From Tetrahymena elliotti 4EA (taxonomy: Eukaryota > Ciliophora > Oligohymenophorea > Hymenostomatida > Tetrahymenidae): a DNA stretch of 64,000 nt. Shown one piece after another: positions 47,807-59,400 of this stretch (the first letter of the stretch is position 1; the number at the start of each line of letters is the position of its first letter). The DNA is taken from the NCBI GenBank assembly GCA_000231825.2, contig JH720297.1:2085506-2149505 (forward strand), in the 5' to 3' direction. The position numbers and the translations under genes are program-made. The notes below the pieces were generated by a model. The model was not told the DNA's origin and ran no database searches. It worked only from the letters and a program-made list of their open reading frames with translations.

Positions 47807-50800
47807 TCAAACATTAGTTTGAAAAATGTTAACTATTCCATCTGCACCAGCTTTTTTTAAGAATTAAAAAAGTTTATTTAAAACATTAAAAAAAAATAGA
47901 ATTACCTGTAGCTATATAGTCAGAAGTTTAGCTACAATTAACACTGTGAATAGCTTCATCATATTTAGATTAGTGAGCCTATTAATTAGTTTATTTATAA
48001 ATTAAATGTATCCAAATATGTTAAATTACTTTGATTTCACTTAAGCATTTATATTATCTTAAATCCCAAGTTTTGATAAATCCATCATGTCCTACAGTAC
48101 TTATATAATTTTTATCTTAATGGAAAGAAATATCTGTGACTGTATCATTGTGTCCTTTGAGAGAGTAAACAGGCTTATCTTTATTTATTAAATATATTTC
48201 ATTTAATTGTTAATTGTAACTTTAAAATAATTAATTTACTTTAATTTATATCAAAGAAACGAATGTAGCTATCTTCATGACCAGATATCAACATCCTCAA
48301 TTAAGGATGTGCAACAAATCTATAAATTTAATCAACTTGTAAATCACTTTAGTATTTTATCACATTTTGGGCTTTGGCCTATTTAATAGAATGAAAAGAA
48401 ATAAGTAATTAATCTCTAAATGTATTCAATTATTTACAGATTCTTTGTCAAACAAAACTAAGCTATTTGAGTTTGCATAAGATGCTGCTATAAAGTTAAG
48501 ATTAGAATAAACCCAAGCACATGATGTAGGAATATCCAATTTATCTCCTTAAGGTTTATAAATATATTGTTGTAGTAATTTTCCTTCATATGTTTTGCCA
48601 TATTCTTCACTAACACTCCACATATGAACTTTACCATCAGCACTAGCTGATAACAATTTTTTCTTTTGGTTATTTTATTAATGAATATTAATTTCTTTAT
48701 TTATTTAATAAATTAGCTTATTACTTCAAATGGATGTGCAATAATCTACCAAACAGGTTCCTCACTTACTTACCATGATCCAGAACTATAATTTTTATTT
48801 TCAGTTGTTCCAAAAGTGTCTACCTTGTCGCTTGATTAAATATTCCAAGCTTTGATCAAGCCCTAAATAAGATATTAAGATAAATATTTAATTACAAAAA
48901 ATATGTATACCTCAGAACCTGATGCAAAGACAGTTTAATAATTTTAATCGGAACATATTTCTTAAGAGAAACCAGTAACAGTATAAAGACAACCTGTATG
49001 TTCTAATTTTATAATTAAAAATTTAGTTAAATTTAGCTTTAATTTAAATTCTAAAATATTTGATAAAAATAAAAATTTAGAAACCTCTTAAAGTGTAGTA
49101 TGGGTCTATTTGTGTTTCAGGGTTAGATTAGAAAAAGAATGTTGTATCCCACAATTTAATCATGCAGTCTTCCGAAACAGTAACTAAAATGTTATTTCCT
49201 GCAAAAAATGTGTCTCTAACACCATCTAAATGACTCTTGAGCTGACTTTAGATAGTAGATAATAATATTTGTTTATAAGATGAATAAGAAAATTGTATGA
49301 ATTTTACCATCTTAGTTAAACAATATTTTGTTTGTTGAATTTGTAAGACTTAAATTTATTAAAAAATAAATGAGAATAAGGATAATAATGAATAGAAATT
49401 CAATAATAAATTAATGAATAAAGGAAGAAATGAATAGAACAAAATGAAATGAATGAACAAATAAAAGAAAGAAAGAATGAATAAATGCAATAAATTTGAT
49501 TGCAAAACTGTTATATAAGAATATGAAAATAAATAAATTACTTCAATAGTTTCATCCATTTTATCAAATTGTTTATTATTATTTACATTGTCTTACTATG
49601 ACTACAAATTGTCTATAAATTATTAAATATTTATTAATGAATTTATAATCTCTTCATTTTATATTATTTTTAAATCAACTTAGTCTACTTCAAACAACCA
49701 CTTATTTATCTATCAATTCATTTGATTTTACTTAATTTAAATATTCATTTTCTTTATCCCTTATTTGTCCTAATTTATTGATACCTTACTTAATTATTTG
49801 ATTTAATTTTTTTTATATATTTATGGTATTTCTTAGGATTGAGAATGTTTTTAATTTTCAAAATAGATTTATTTAACTCAGAATTTGTATAAATAAACAT
49901 TCTTTTGATATAATTACTTGCTCATATTGATATCTTTATATTGATAAAGAAAGTTACTTGATTTTGAATCTTCTATCGAGGGAAAAGGAATTTTTAGTAG
50001 ATAATAAAGTAATCAATCATTGGATGATATTTATAAATAATTTTTTGAATATATTATATAAGCTATTTGCATAATTTTCTGTTAATAGTTTGTTTGTTTA
50101 TTTATTTATTTGGTATTTAGTTGTTTTGAGTGAGAGTTTTTCAATATAATCAATTTTGTTTATTACTTCTGACAGTGTTAGGATTTTGCAGACCTGAATT
50201 AGATTTTTCTAATTGTGACTATTATAATGATTGTTAATCTTGTGAAGCAACATTTTATTGTTAAGAATTTTAAATATTTTAATTATTAGGTTAAGAGCCG
50301 CTCTTGCTAATTTCTATGAAAGAATTATCTCCAGCATTGCTTAAATCGTTTTCCCTTTTTAAATTTGATTTATATTAATCATTCACTTTTGTTTAAATTT
50401 ATTTTACTTTAACAGTGAAGTTTGATCCTTTTATTAGAAATTTAAATCTTAAATTTTCAAGCCTTGATTTGCCTTCTCCAACTCATTTTCTTCATCAAAT
50501 ATGTCATCAAGTCCAACTTCTTCTAATATTCTTTTTAAAATATATAAGCAATCTACACACATTTTATAAAAGCTATTGATTACTTCAACAGGAGAGGTCT
50601 ATGTTATTTTGCCTTTCTTTGAGGCACTTGGGGTACGCTTTGGTTTTGCTTAACAATATTTGCATTGTTTTCATCTTACATCACAGATTTAATAACATCT
50701 TAAGAAATATTCTATCCTTACAACAACTTTGTATATCTAATTCTATTTTTTGTTCATAAAAGTAAGATTTTAAGAAACTAAATGATTTAATGTTAAATGA

Positions 50801-51065
50801 TTTTTCATTACCTTTCTTGTCTTAATGCAAATTCAAGCATCTTTATTCTTTTAATCAAGTCTTTATTTATATTTTCTTGAGCTTTCAAATCAGCCTCTAT
50901 CTATGATATCTTCTCTTACAACTACTGCTTTTCTAACATTTATTCTGTCTCTTTAAAATTTTATTCCTTATATTGATCTTGTAAAAACTTCAAAACACCT
51001 AGCCAGTTGTACTATGATGTCTAGGGTGCATTAATTTACTATGAATCTTCAAAACTTTCAGACAT
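47807..51065 (-). CDS. Striatin, STRIPAK scaffold (about 613 aa)
   Basis: Striatins are scaffolds linking PP2A and GCK kinases in STRIPAK complexes. Fourteen exons: 51065-50812, 50742-50680, 50626-50408, 50339-50167, 49612-49542, 49348-49308, 49245-49085, 49002-48911, 48862-48725, 48662-48438, 48378-48240, 48178-48030, 47978-47905 and 47850-47807 (TGA). The N-terminus YNWLGVLKFLQDQY then LKAQENINKDLIKRIKMLEF is the hallmark striatin motif plus coiled coil. After a Q/S linker come striatin-type WD repeats: LKSHLDGVRDTFF, LVTVSEDCMIKLWD, LLSASADGKVHMWS, ISGHEDSYIRFFD and AGADGIVNIF. Exon 13 has one extra T at 47939-47941 that breaks the frame between AIHSV and NCSQTSDYIAT. The exon 2-3 junction is uncertain. 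Confidence 0.9.
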
Positions 51066-52187
51066 TTCCTTTACTATTATTATTATGATCTATAAATATT
51101 TTTATTAATTACAAATTAGGAATTTAATTATTGATTTATTTTTAATATTTTTTTTGAAAAGTTAATTAAGTTTATTTAAATTTCAAAAGTAGTACGCTCA
51201 CAAAATTTTTTATTATTATCAATAACCTTATTCATTAAATCATTTATAAATCATTGAATAAATTATTCATTGATTCGTACATACACTCATCAATTAATCT
51301 ATGAATTAAAATTTACTTTTTTGAATTAATCGATCTATCTTAAATTTGATATAGAATATCTTTATTTTATATTTTTATGCAAATAATAAATTAGCTAATA
51401 AAACAACTTCTAAATATCAAAAGACATCTTATTTATTTATTTTTTATTTATTTAATCAAATACTTATAATTGCTTGTTTTAAAATTTTTAAAAAAATGAA
51501 TGAAAATGCTCCAAAAATATTAAAACAATCCTAATAAAATGAGAACAAAATTATCAAAGAATTAACAAATAAATTGAAAAACTTACATAATTTAAAGATT
51601 TTTTAATGAGCAAGAATTGAAGAATGAGAAGAATTTCATAAAGAAGAATACAATAATTAATACACATTAAGAAGCTTATTTTGATAGTCTTTGTTTTCAT
51701 TTAAAATATGCTTGTTTTTATTAAAGCTTGAAAGGATAAGTATTAAAACTTACTCCTCTAGTTATTGGATAGCAAATATGTTTTATCTTAATTTTTTAAT
51801 ATTTGTATACAGAATGGGGAGGGGAATAAAATTTTATTAAATAATTTTAACTTGATTTATTGATTTAGGATATTATTTTAATTAGATGGTTTTTTTTTTA
51901 TAATTTGTCTTTTAAAATGGGTCTTTGTGGAGTATTTATTGATATTGAATAATGAATTATTAATTTAATTTTGAATATTGAATGTGTTTGAGAGGTAGAA
52001 TTTAAGCTGTTAAAATAAATGATAAAGAATTTATCTTTAGATATTTGATAGAAATTTGTTGGGTTATTATAGAAATAGCTTCTCTATTTAATAAGTATAG
52101 AATCTTAATAGACATGCTTTCTACTAAATTATATTAATTAAAGTCAAATTATTTATAGGATATTAGGTAAAGAATTTAGGAATTTTT
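51066..52187. promoter_or_regulatory. Divergent intergenic region
   Basis: About 1.1 kb between striatin (-) and the lysine-rich gene (+), so both promoters should lie here. It is AT-rich and I see no gene. A GGGGAGGGG patch near 51817 is the only G-rich point. Confidence 0.4.
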
Positions 52188-53364
52188 ATGGGTAGAGATA
52201 GAAGGGATTCTCTTTCTTCAGATGACTCTTTAAGCAAAAGTGATTCATTGAGTTCATCAGAGGAAAGATAAGATAACAGAAATGATAGAAATAATAGGCA
52301 GAGGTATGAATTAGTTTTTTTTGAGCATCAATCAGTTAATTTAATATTTAGATCGTCTTCTGAATCTATATCTTCAGATGACAAGAATAAATCAAAAAAG
52401 GATAAGAAAAGCAAAAGTTCCAAGGACTCAAAAAAGGACAAAGAAAAAGAGAAAAAGAAAGATGAGAAAAGTAAGAAAGGCAAGAAGAAAATTTCAAAGG
52501 AAGATGTAAATATTTCATTTAAATTATTTTGAATGTAATTAATGACTAATATTTTTGTAGAAAAAAGATAAGAAAAAGAAGCATAAATCAGGCAAAGATA
52601 AAAAAAGTAAAAAGGAAAAGAAAGAAAAAAAGAGTAAAAAAGATTCTAAAAAGTATGTTTAATAGCCCACTAGCAAGGCTTCTAAAAGATTTGGTAAATA
52701 TGGCATAATCAAGTAAATTCTTAGTTTAATTGAATAGTATTTATAATATTCTTTGATTATTTATTAAGTAAAGAGCATGCATATGAAAAGAGAGATGAAT
52801 TTTAATAGTGGTTAGCAGATGTTAAAAAGCTTAACATAGAAGCTTTAACACAAAATGAAGAAAGAAAATTATTTGATGATTTTATTGAAGATTATAACAC
52901 AGCCTCGATGCCTGAATAAAAATATTATGATTTGGGATTATGGGAGTAATATTTGCAAGCAAAGTAAATAGGTAAAAAAATAAAAACAAATGAAGATGTA
53001 GGACTTGACGATGAAGCATTAAAAAAGTAATTCTATTTACTCTTTATTTCATTAATAATTTATTCAAATAAATCTTAAAATTAAAGACTTGAAAGAGAAA
53101 AGTAAAGACAAGCTTTTGAAACTCAAGCTACAGCTGCTGCACTCAATACAATTTATACTCAAGGAAATATGGTAAATTACTTTATTTATTTAAATTATCA
53201 ATTTTATAATATTAATATTAACTTTAAAGGCATCTGAAATTCAAGAAACTGAAGCCAAAAGAGCGTTAATGCAACAGTCTTATAAAATTGGTGATATCGA
53301 AAAAGCCTTAGAGATTCAAAAGGAACTTGTTCCAGAAAAGAAAAAACCTGGTTAGCAAGTTTGA
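52188..53364 (+). CDS. Lysine-rich, probably nuclear protein (about 320 aa)
   Basis: Exons: 52188-52303, 52352-52505, 52561-52712, 52770-53026, 53087-53171 and 53230-53364 (TGA). The N-terminus is an S/R/D then K-rich tail (MGRDRRDSLSSDDSLSKSDS; KSKKDKKSKSSKDSKKDK). A folded part follows: RFGKYGIINKEHAYEKRDEF, then FIEDYNTASMPEQKYYDLG, and a C-terminal helix ASEIQETEAKRALMQQSYKI. This layout recalls conserved charged nuclear proteins linked to RNA processing, but I cannot name the family. Within exon 4, near 52972-52994, the frame must shift by one base: either a 23-nt intron (GTAAAAAATA...ATGAAG) or one A missing from an A-run. Confidence 0.75.
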
Positions 53365-56300
53365 TATTATTAAACTAAATCTATCTTAAACTACTTAACT
53401 ATTAACTAATAAACTTTTTATTGTATCTTCAATCTAAATTATATTCTCTGTAGATAAATGTAGGCTTTAATAATATCATTAAATCAATTTATTAACTAGC
53501 AAATAGATATAATTTTAAATTACAAAATTAAAGGATGATAAAGCAGATTTATTAATCTGATTTTATGGAAAGACTAATTTTTTTTTGAGTATTGGTCATA
53601 AACATTTTATTGTTAAAATTAATTAAATTAACGTTAGTTTCTATTTATTAAGACCTAACGTGTATTAATATCCAAAATTTTTTAGAAGGTCTACACCCAA
53701 ATTTTTGGCAAAAGTTTTTAAAAAGTAGGGTCTGAATATAGGAGAAACTACATTAAATTATTTTATATTTGATTAAATATACTTAAATATAATAACTATG
53801 ACCATTTTAATTTAAATAAATTTACTTTCGTTCATTTTCATAATTGATAATTTAATTTTAAAATAAATTTGCTTTGAAAAAATATTTTTCTCATAAATTT
53901 TGGTCTTGAAAATATTCGTCTTTAAAAAATTAGATGCGAAGATTTTTAAATACCCCTTAGAATAATATTTTTAGATGCTAAGATTCAGTAATTGAAGAAA
54001 AAGAGTAAATTAAGTTTAAATAACATTTTAAAAAATGAGCTTTGATTTTTAGAAATCTGAGTAAAAATAGAGTTATCTCATTCTTATCCTATCTAAATTA
54101 AAAAATTAGACTTGTTATAAAAATAGATTTTTAAATTCATTTTTTAAGATTATCTTTCTTAAAATTATTATATAGCTTACAGAAAGAAATGAATGAACAC
54201 TTAAAGGCCATGAAATATTTAAATTGATAAAATTGATAAATATTATGCATTATCATTTGAGAATAATTTCTGTCTATAAAAAGTAAATTGAAAAAGTAAT
54301 TATGATAATGTAAATAAATAAATAAATAAATAAAAAATTGATAGAATTTTTAGTTTAGAAAAAGTTAATTAAGCTAATATTAATTTTTAGGATGGATTAC
54401 TTTGATGAATTTAAAAATCATCGCTTTTGTAAAATTAATTCATGGTTATGGGATGGAAAGTGAGAAAATAATTAGATTGATAAATTATTAGCTTGAATGA
54501 AAATTAATTAGCATTCGATTAATTTAATAAAACCTTACAAATTTTATAATTTTAGAATAGCTCATAAACACTTCAAATTACATATTGACCATTAATCTTG
54601 ACCTAAAAGAAATTACATTTGCTAAATATAATAACTATTAATGGCATTCTAAATATTTCAAAAACCATTAACATTAAATTATAATGAAAAATAAAAAATA
54701 TGTTTGTATTAGAATTAATAAATCCTTCTTTAGTAAATCATATTATTTTTTTTTAATTTATCTCATTTACACATATACTTGGTTAAGAGGAAATGTTAAA
54801 TGTAACCTCAAAAACTTATCAAATTATGTTAATTAGCTTCATATTAAGAACTAATAGAAAGAATAAATAAATTAATCTATTCATTATCTCCACCAAAGAT
54901 ATCTAGCACTAACTAATTATTTACTGATTTTTGTTTAGTTCTATTGAAAAAATTTTAAAGATTTCTATGTAAATGATACTTAAATATCATAAAGAGGTAT
55001 ATTTTTTTTACATTATTCAAAACTTCTATTTCCATTTAACTATATATGATTACCAATTTTATAATAATTCTCATTATACTTCAAATACTTTATGATTATC
55101 TAGAAATGTTTATAAATAGAATGTTGTTATTGGAAAAATATCTTCAATTAATGCATAATTAAGTAGAAGAAAAATAAATGTAGGTGTTTTCATAATTAAC
55201 ACTTTTGGTGATATATTTTAAATAGAAAACGAATGAAGCTTTTAAAAATAGTATTACTAATTGATAGAAGAAGAAATATTAATTAAAAAAAATATATATT
55301 GCAATAATTTATTTTGTGAATAATATAGAATTTTACATCAAATATATAAATATGTAATAGCTTGAAAACTCTTTACAATTATTTATTGATAAATAATTTA
55401 ATCTATAGGTTCACAAAAAAAGATGATTTGATATTTGGGTATCATATAAAATCATGAAAGTGTACTCAAAATTCTGAAAACACATATCAAGCAAAACATT
55501 TAATCAATCGAAATTTTAAATATTCATCAAAGAAAAATAGATTTTTTAACAAATGAAGATTTTTTTTATTTAAAATGGATAGATTTGTCAATATAAAATT
55601 TATCAAAATGAATACCTAAATTTGTTTTTTCAACATTTTATTTAGAATAGAATAGTAATTTATTTCAAAATTCAAAAAGGGTACTTACTTTTAAATTTTC
55701 TTTTTGATGCATTTATTTGCAAACTTGATTTAATTAGATATTACAAATTATTGATGTATATTACATCATTGATATCATTTTTAAATATTTAAATTGAAAA
55801 ATGCTAAAGATTAGTAAAAAAAAAATTTTTATTTCAGAATTAAGTAATTTTGTTTGATTGGCAAATATGGCTGATTTATATAGATTTAAAGAATTGCGAT
55901 AAAACAAAATTTAAATAGGTCATAGATGAGTCTTTTTTAAAAATGCAATAAAAGAAATAATAAAAATATAATTTAAGGACTTGAAATTTTTATGAGATGT
56001 TTAGTTACTCTTTCTTCGTTCTGACAAAATAGTAGTAGGATAATTACAGGGAAAAAATAATTACGAATCGGATTTAATTCTTGATTTTCCTTTGAAATAT
56101 CTGTAAGCATCAACCAAATTACTTATCTATCATTTGGTTTTCTATTTAAGATAATTATTTGAAATCTAATTTATTTATCATGCATTTAAAGACATAAAAA
56201 TCATTCATTCACCCACTAATATTGCAAAGAATATAAACTTGTTTTTGTAATATTTCCTATTTGTTTGTAATAAGCATAAGTATCCAACATAAAGAAAAAA

Positions 56301-56407
56301 CAGATTCAGTAATAAAAAAAATCGTAAAAATTAATTTGATAAAAAACAAGTAATATTAAAACAAGAAATAAATTTATCAAAAAAGAAGTAATCAGCCTTG
56401 ATTATAA
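53365..56407. other. Long AT-rich intergenic region
   Basis: About 3 kb between two plus-strand genes. No gene found on either strand. An inverted pair ACGTTAG/CTAACGT lies near 53632-53661 and an AAAT run near 54315-54335. The right end should hold the promoter of the surface-protein gene. Confidence 0.5.
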
Positions 56408-59400
56408 ATGAACTTTTATCTTTTCATAATTTACGCATTCCATTTTTTGGTATAAAAAACATTTTAGTAAAAACAGATTATCTAATCTGATAGAGTATTC
56501 ATTTAGTCTATATAAGAAGTATGGGAAACTACTTAAATTGGTATTAATTCTTATAGAGACTTTACTGTTGATCTTTCTACAGCAGGATTCAAGAATACAC
56601 CTCAAATTGTTTATTCCCTGACTGTATACAATACTGATAACGATAGTTATCAAGGATTTAAATTAACTTCAAACTCTATTACATAAACTACTTTGAGTTA
56701 TAGGTTAGAATCATTAGGATGTTCTTTATATTAGCTAGGATTTAATGTCCTTGCAATTGATGATCCTAATATAGAAGTGTAATCCCTTTAATTAAATTAT
56801 GGTACAGTCTCAAAAATAACAGGCAGTAAGCCTATTATCTAAGTATCTGCTTTTATTTATGGCTTTAGAGGAAGTAGCTCTAGCAATTTGGTTGTGAAAT
56901 ATAACTTAGCAAGGTTAGATAGTACAACCTATCAAATATCTTTCTAAAACTCAAATGTTCAAACTGTTTTCATGAATTTTCTTATAGTATATGAAGGAGC
57001 AGGGGATATGTTTGAACAATTATATGGATATTAAACAGTTTTTGATACACAAGGATAGAATATTGGTGGCTCTAATACTGTAGCTTGGACTTCAAGTTCT
57101 TTAATTGATAGCTCTAAAATCTTTTATGGTCTTAAAGACTTTAGCATAAAATCTAATGGATACTTTGGTATCAAAATTTAGAGTGGATAAACTCCAGAAG
57201 CATAAAATTAACTTGTAAATTTAAATTATTTTACTTGGAATAATTATTATGTTAATATGATTAATGGAATATGGACTGGATTATACTTAGTAAGTTGTGA
57301 AGCAGGCTATACTTTATTTGTTAATTCAACCTATTATGATTGTGTTTCTTAATGTAGTAGTGTTGACCATCATTATAACAATAATCCTTCCAACACATAA
57401 ACTCTTTATACTTCCACTATTTAATACTGTCAGTAATGTGATACTAATTGTTTTGGCTGTGAAAATGGATCTTCTAATTTATGTACAGATTGCTATAATA
57501 ATTAGTATTTAGATCCAAATACTAAAACTTGCAGTACAGTTCAACCTCCACAAACTATTTGCTCATTGGTGACAGTGAGTGGGTAGAGCTTCTATAATTG
57601 TTAAAATTGTCATTCAACTTGCAAATAATGCAGTTTAGCAATGAGTTCAAACTCTTGCATTTCTTGTGATATAAATACTTCAAATAAATACTTTTACAAT
57701 AATTAGTGCTTAACTTCATAACCTAATAATACTTAGTGTGATAGTAATTTTGTTTGTCTTATTAAATGTGATATTAATTCCCCAAACAGATATTTTTACA
57801 ACAATTAATGTCTTAGTACTAAACCAAGTTCAACATTTTGTGATAGCAATTATATTTGTTAAAGATGTGATTTAACTTGTAAAGAGTGTTTATCTCCAGG
57901 AAATCCAAATTCATGCATATCTTGTGATTCACAATACAAATATTTCTACAATAATTCATGCTCGGCCTCAATACCTCTAGGTACTTACTGTGATAGCAAT
58001 TTTTATTGTCATTAATGTCATTTCAGTTGTAAAACTTGCTCAAATTCAGCCTCTGAGTGTACTTCTTGTGATATTAATACATACAAATATTTTTACAACA
58101 AATCATGCTCAACTACATAACCTAATAATACTTCTTGTGATAGTAATTTTGTTTGCTACACATAATGTGATATCAATTCCTCAAACAAATATTCTTACAA
58201 CAATTAGTGTTTAAATTCTAAACCTAGCTCTACAATTTGTGACAGCAATTTTATTTGCTAAAGATGTGATTTAACTTGCAAAGAATGCCTATCTCCAGGA
58301 AATTCAAATTCATGTACATCTTGTGATTCATAATACAAATATTTCTACAATAATTCATGTTCAGCTTCAATACCACCTGGTACTTACTGTGACAGCAACT
58401 TTTATTGTCATTAATGTAATTCTAATTGTAAAAGTTGCTCAAATTCAGCCTCTGAATGTACTTCTTGTGATATAAATACTCCGAACAAATACCTTTACAA
58501 TAAATTTTGCTCAACTACATAACCTAATAATACTTGGTGTGATAGTAATTTTGTTTGCTTTACATAATGCGATATTAATTCCTCAAACAAATATTCTTAT
58601 AACAATTAATGTTTAAATTCTCAACCAAGTTCAACAATTTGTGACAGCAATTTTATTTGCTAAAGTTGTGATTTAACTTGTAAAGAATGCCTATCTCCAA
58701 GAAATTCAAATTCATGTACATCTTGTGATGCAAATTCACAGTATAAATATTTCTACAATAATTCATGCTCAGCCTCAATACCTCCAGGTACTTACTGTGA
58801 CAGCAATTTTTATTGCCATTAATGCAATTCCAGTTGTAAAAGTTGCTCAAATTCAGCCTCTGAGTGTACTTCTTGTGATATAAATACTCCAAACAAATAC
58901 TTTTACAATAAATAATGCTCAACTACATAACCTAATAATACTTAGTGTGATAGTAATTTTGTTTGTACTAGTTGTAATTCCAGTGAATGTACATAATGTG
59001 ATATTAATTCCTCTTACAAATATTTTTACAACAATTAATGCTTAAACTCTCAACCAAGTTCAACATTTTGTGACAGCAATTTTATTTGCTAAAGATGTGA
59101 TTTAACTTGTAAAGAATGTATTTCACCTGGAAATGTTACTTCTTGCACTTCTTGTGATATAAATTCATCATATAAATACTTTTACAATAATCAATGCTTG
59201 GACTAGATTCCTCCAGGGGTATATTGTGATAGTAATTTTGTCTGTGAATAGTGTGATTCTAGCTGTAAAACATGCTTAAAATCAACCACTAATTGTACTA
59301 GTTGCATAGATGTCAAATATCTAAATAACGGTAAAAAAATACTTCTAAATAATAAATAAAAATTCATCAACAAAATTATTATTATTACTGTATACAACTC

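Noticed and set aside
49359..49559. ATG 49559 as the start of a stand-alone WD40 protein
   Set aside because: The frame continues upstream (NNNKQFDKMDETIE) and splices to the striatin linker and coiled-coil exons at 50167-51065.
50383..51065. Split striatin: separate N-terminal gene ending at TGA 50385
   Set aside because: A GTAAAA donor at 50407 leads in phase to a linker exon at 50339-50167 and then to the WD40 exons, so one gene explains both halves.
56450..56478. Very short intron after the signal peptide of the surface protein
   Set aside because: The unspliced frame reads through with TAA/TAG as Gln into the lectin-like domain, so no intron is needed.
57297..58214. Additional plus-strand ORFs inside the cysteine-rich gene
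   Set aside because: They are alternate frames of the repeat-bearing exon 56408-59330.
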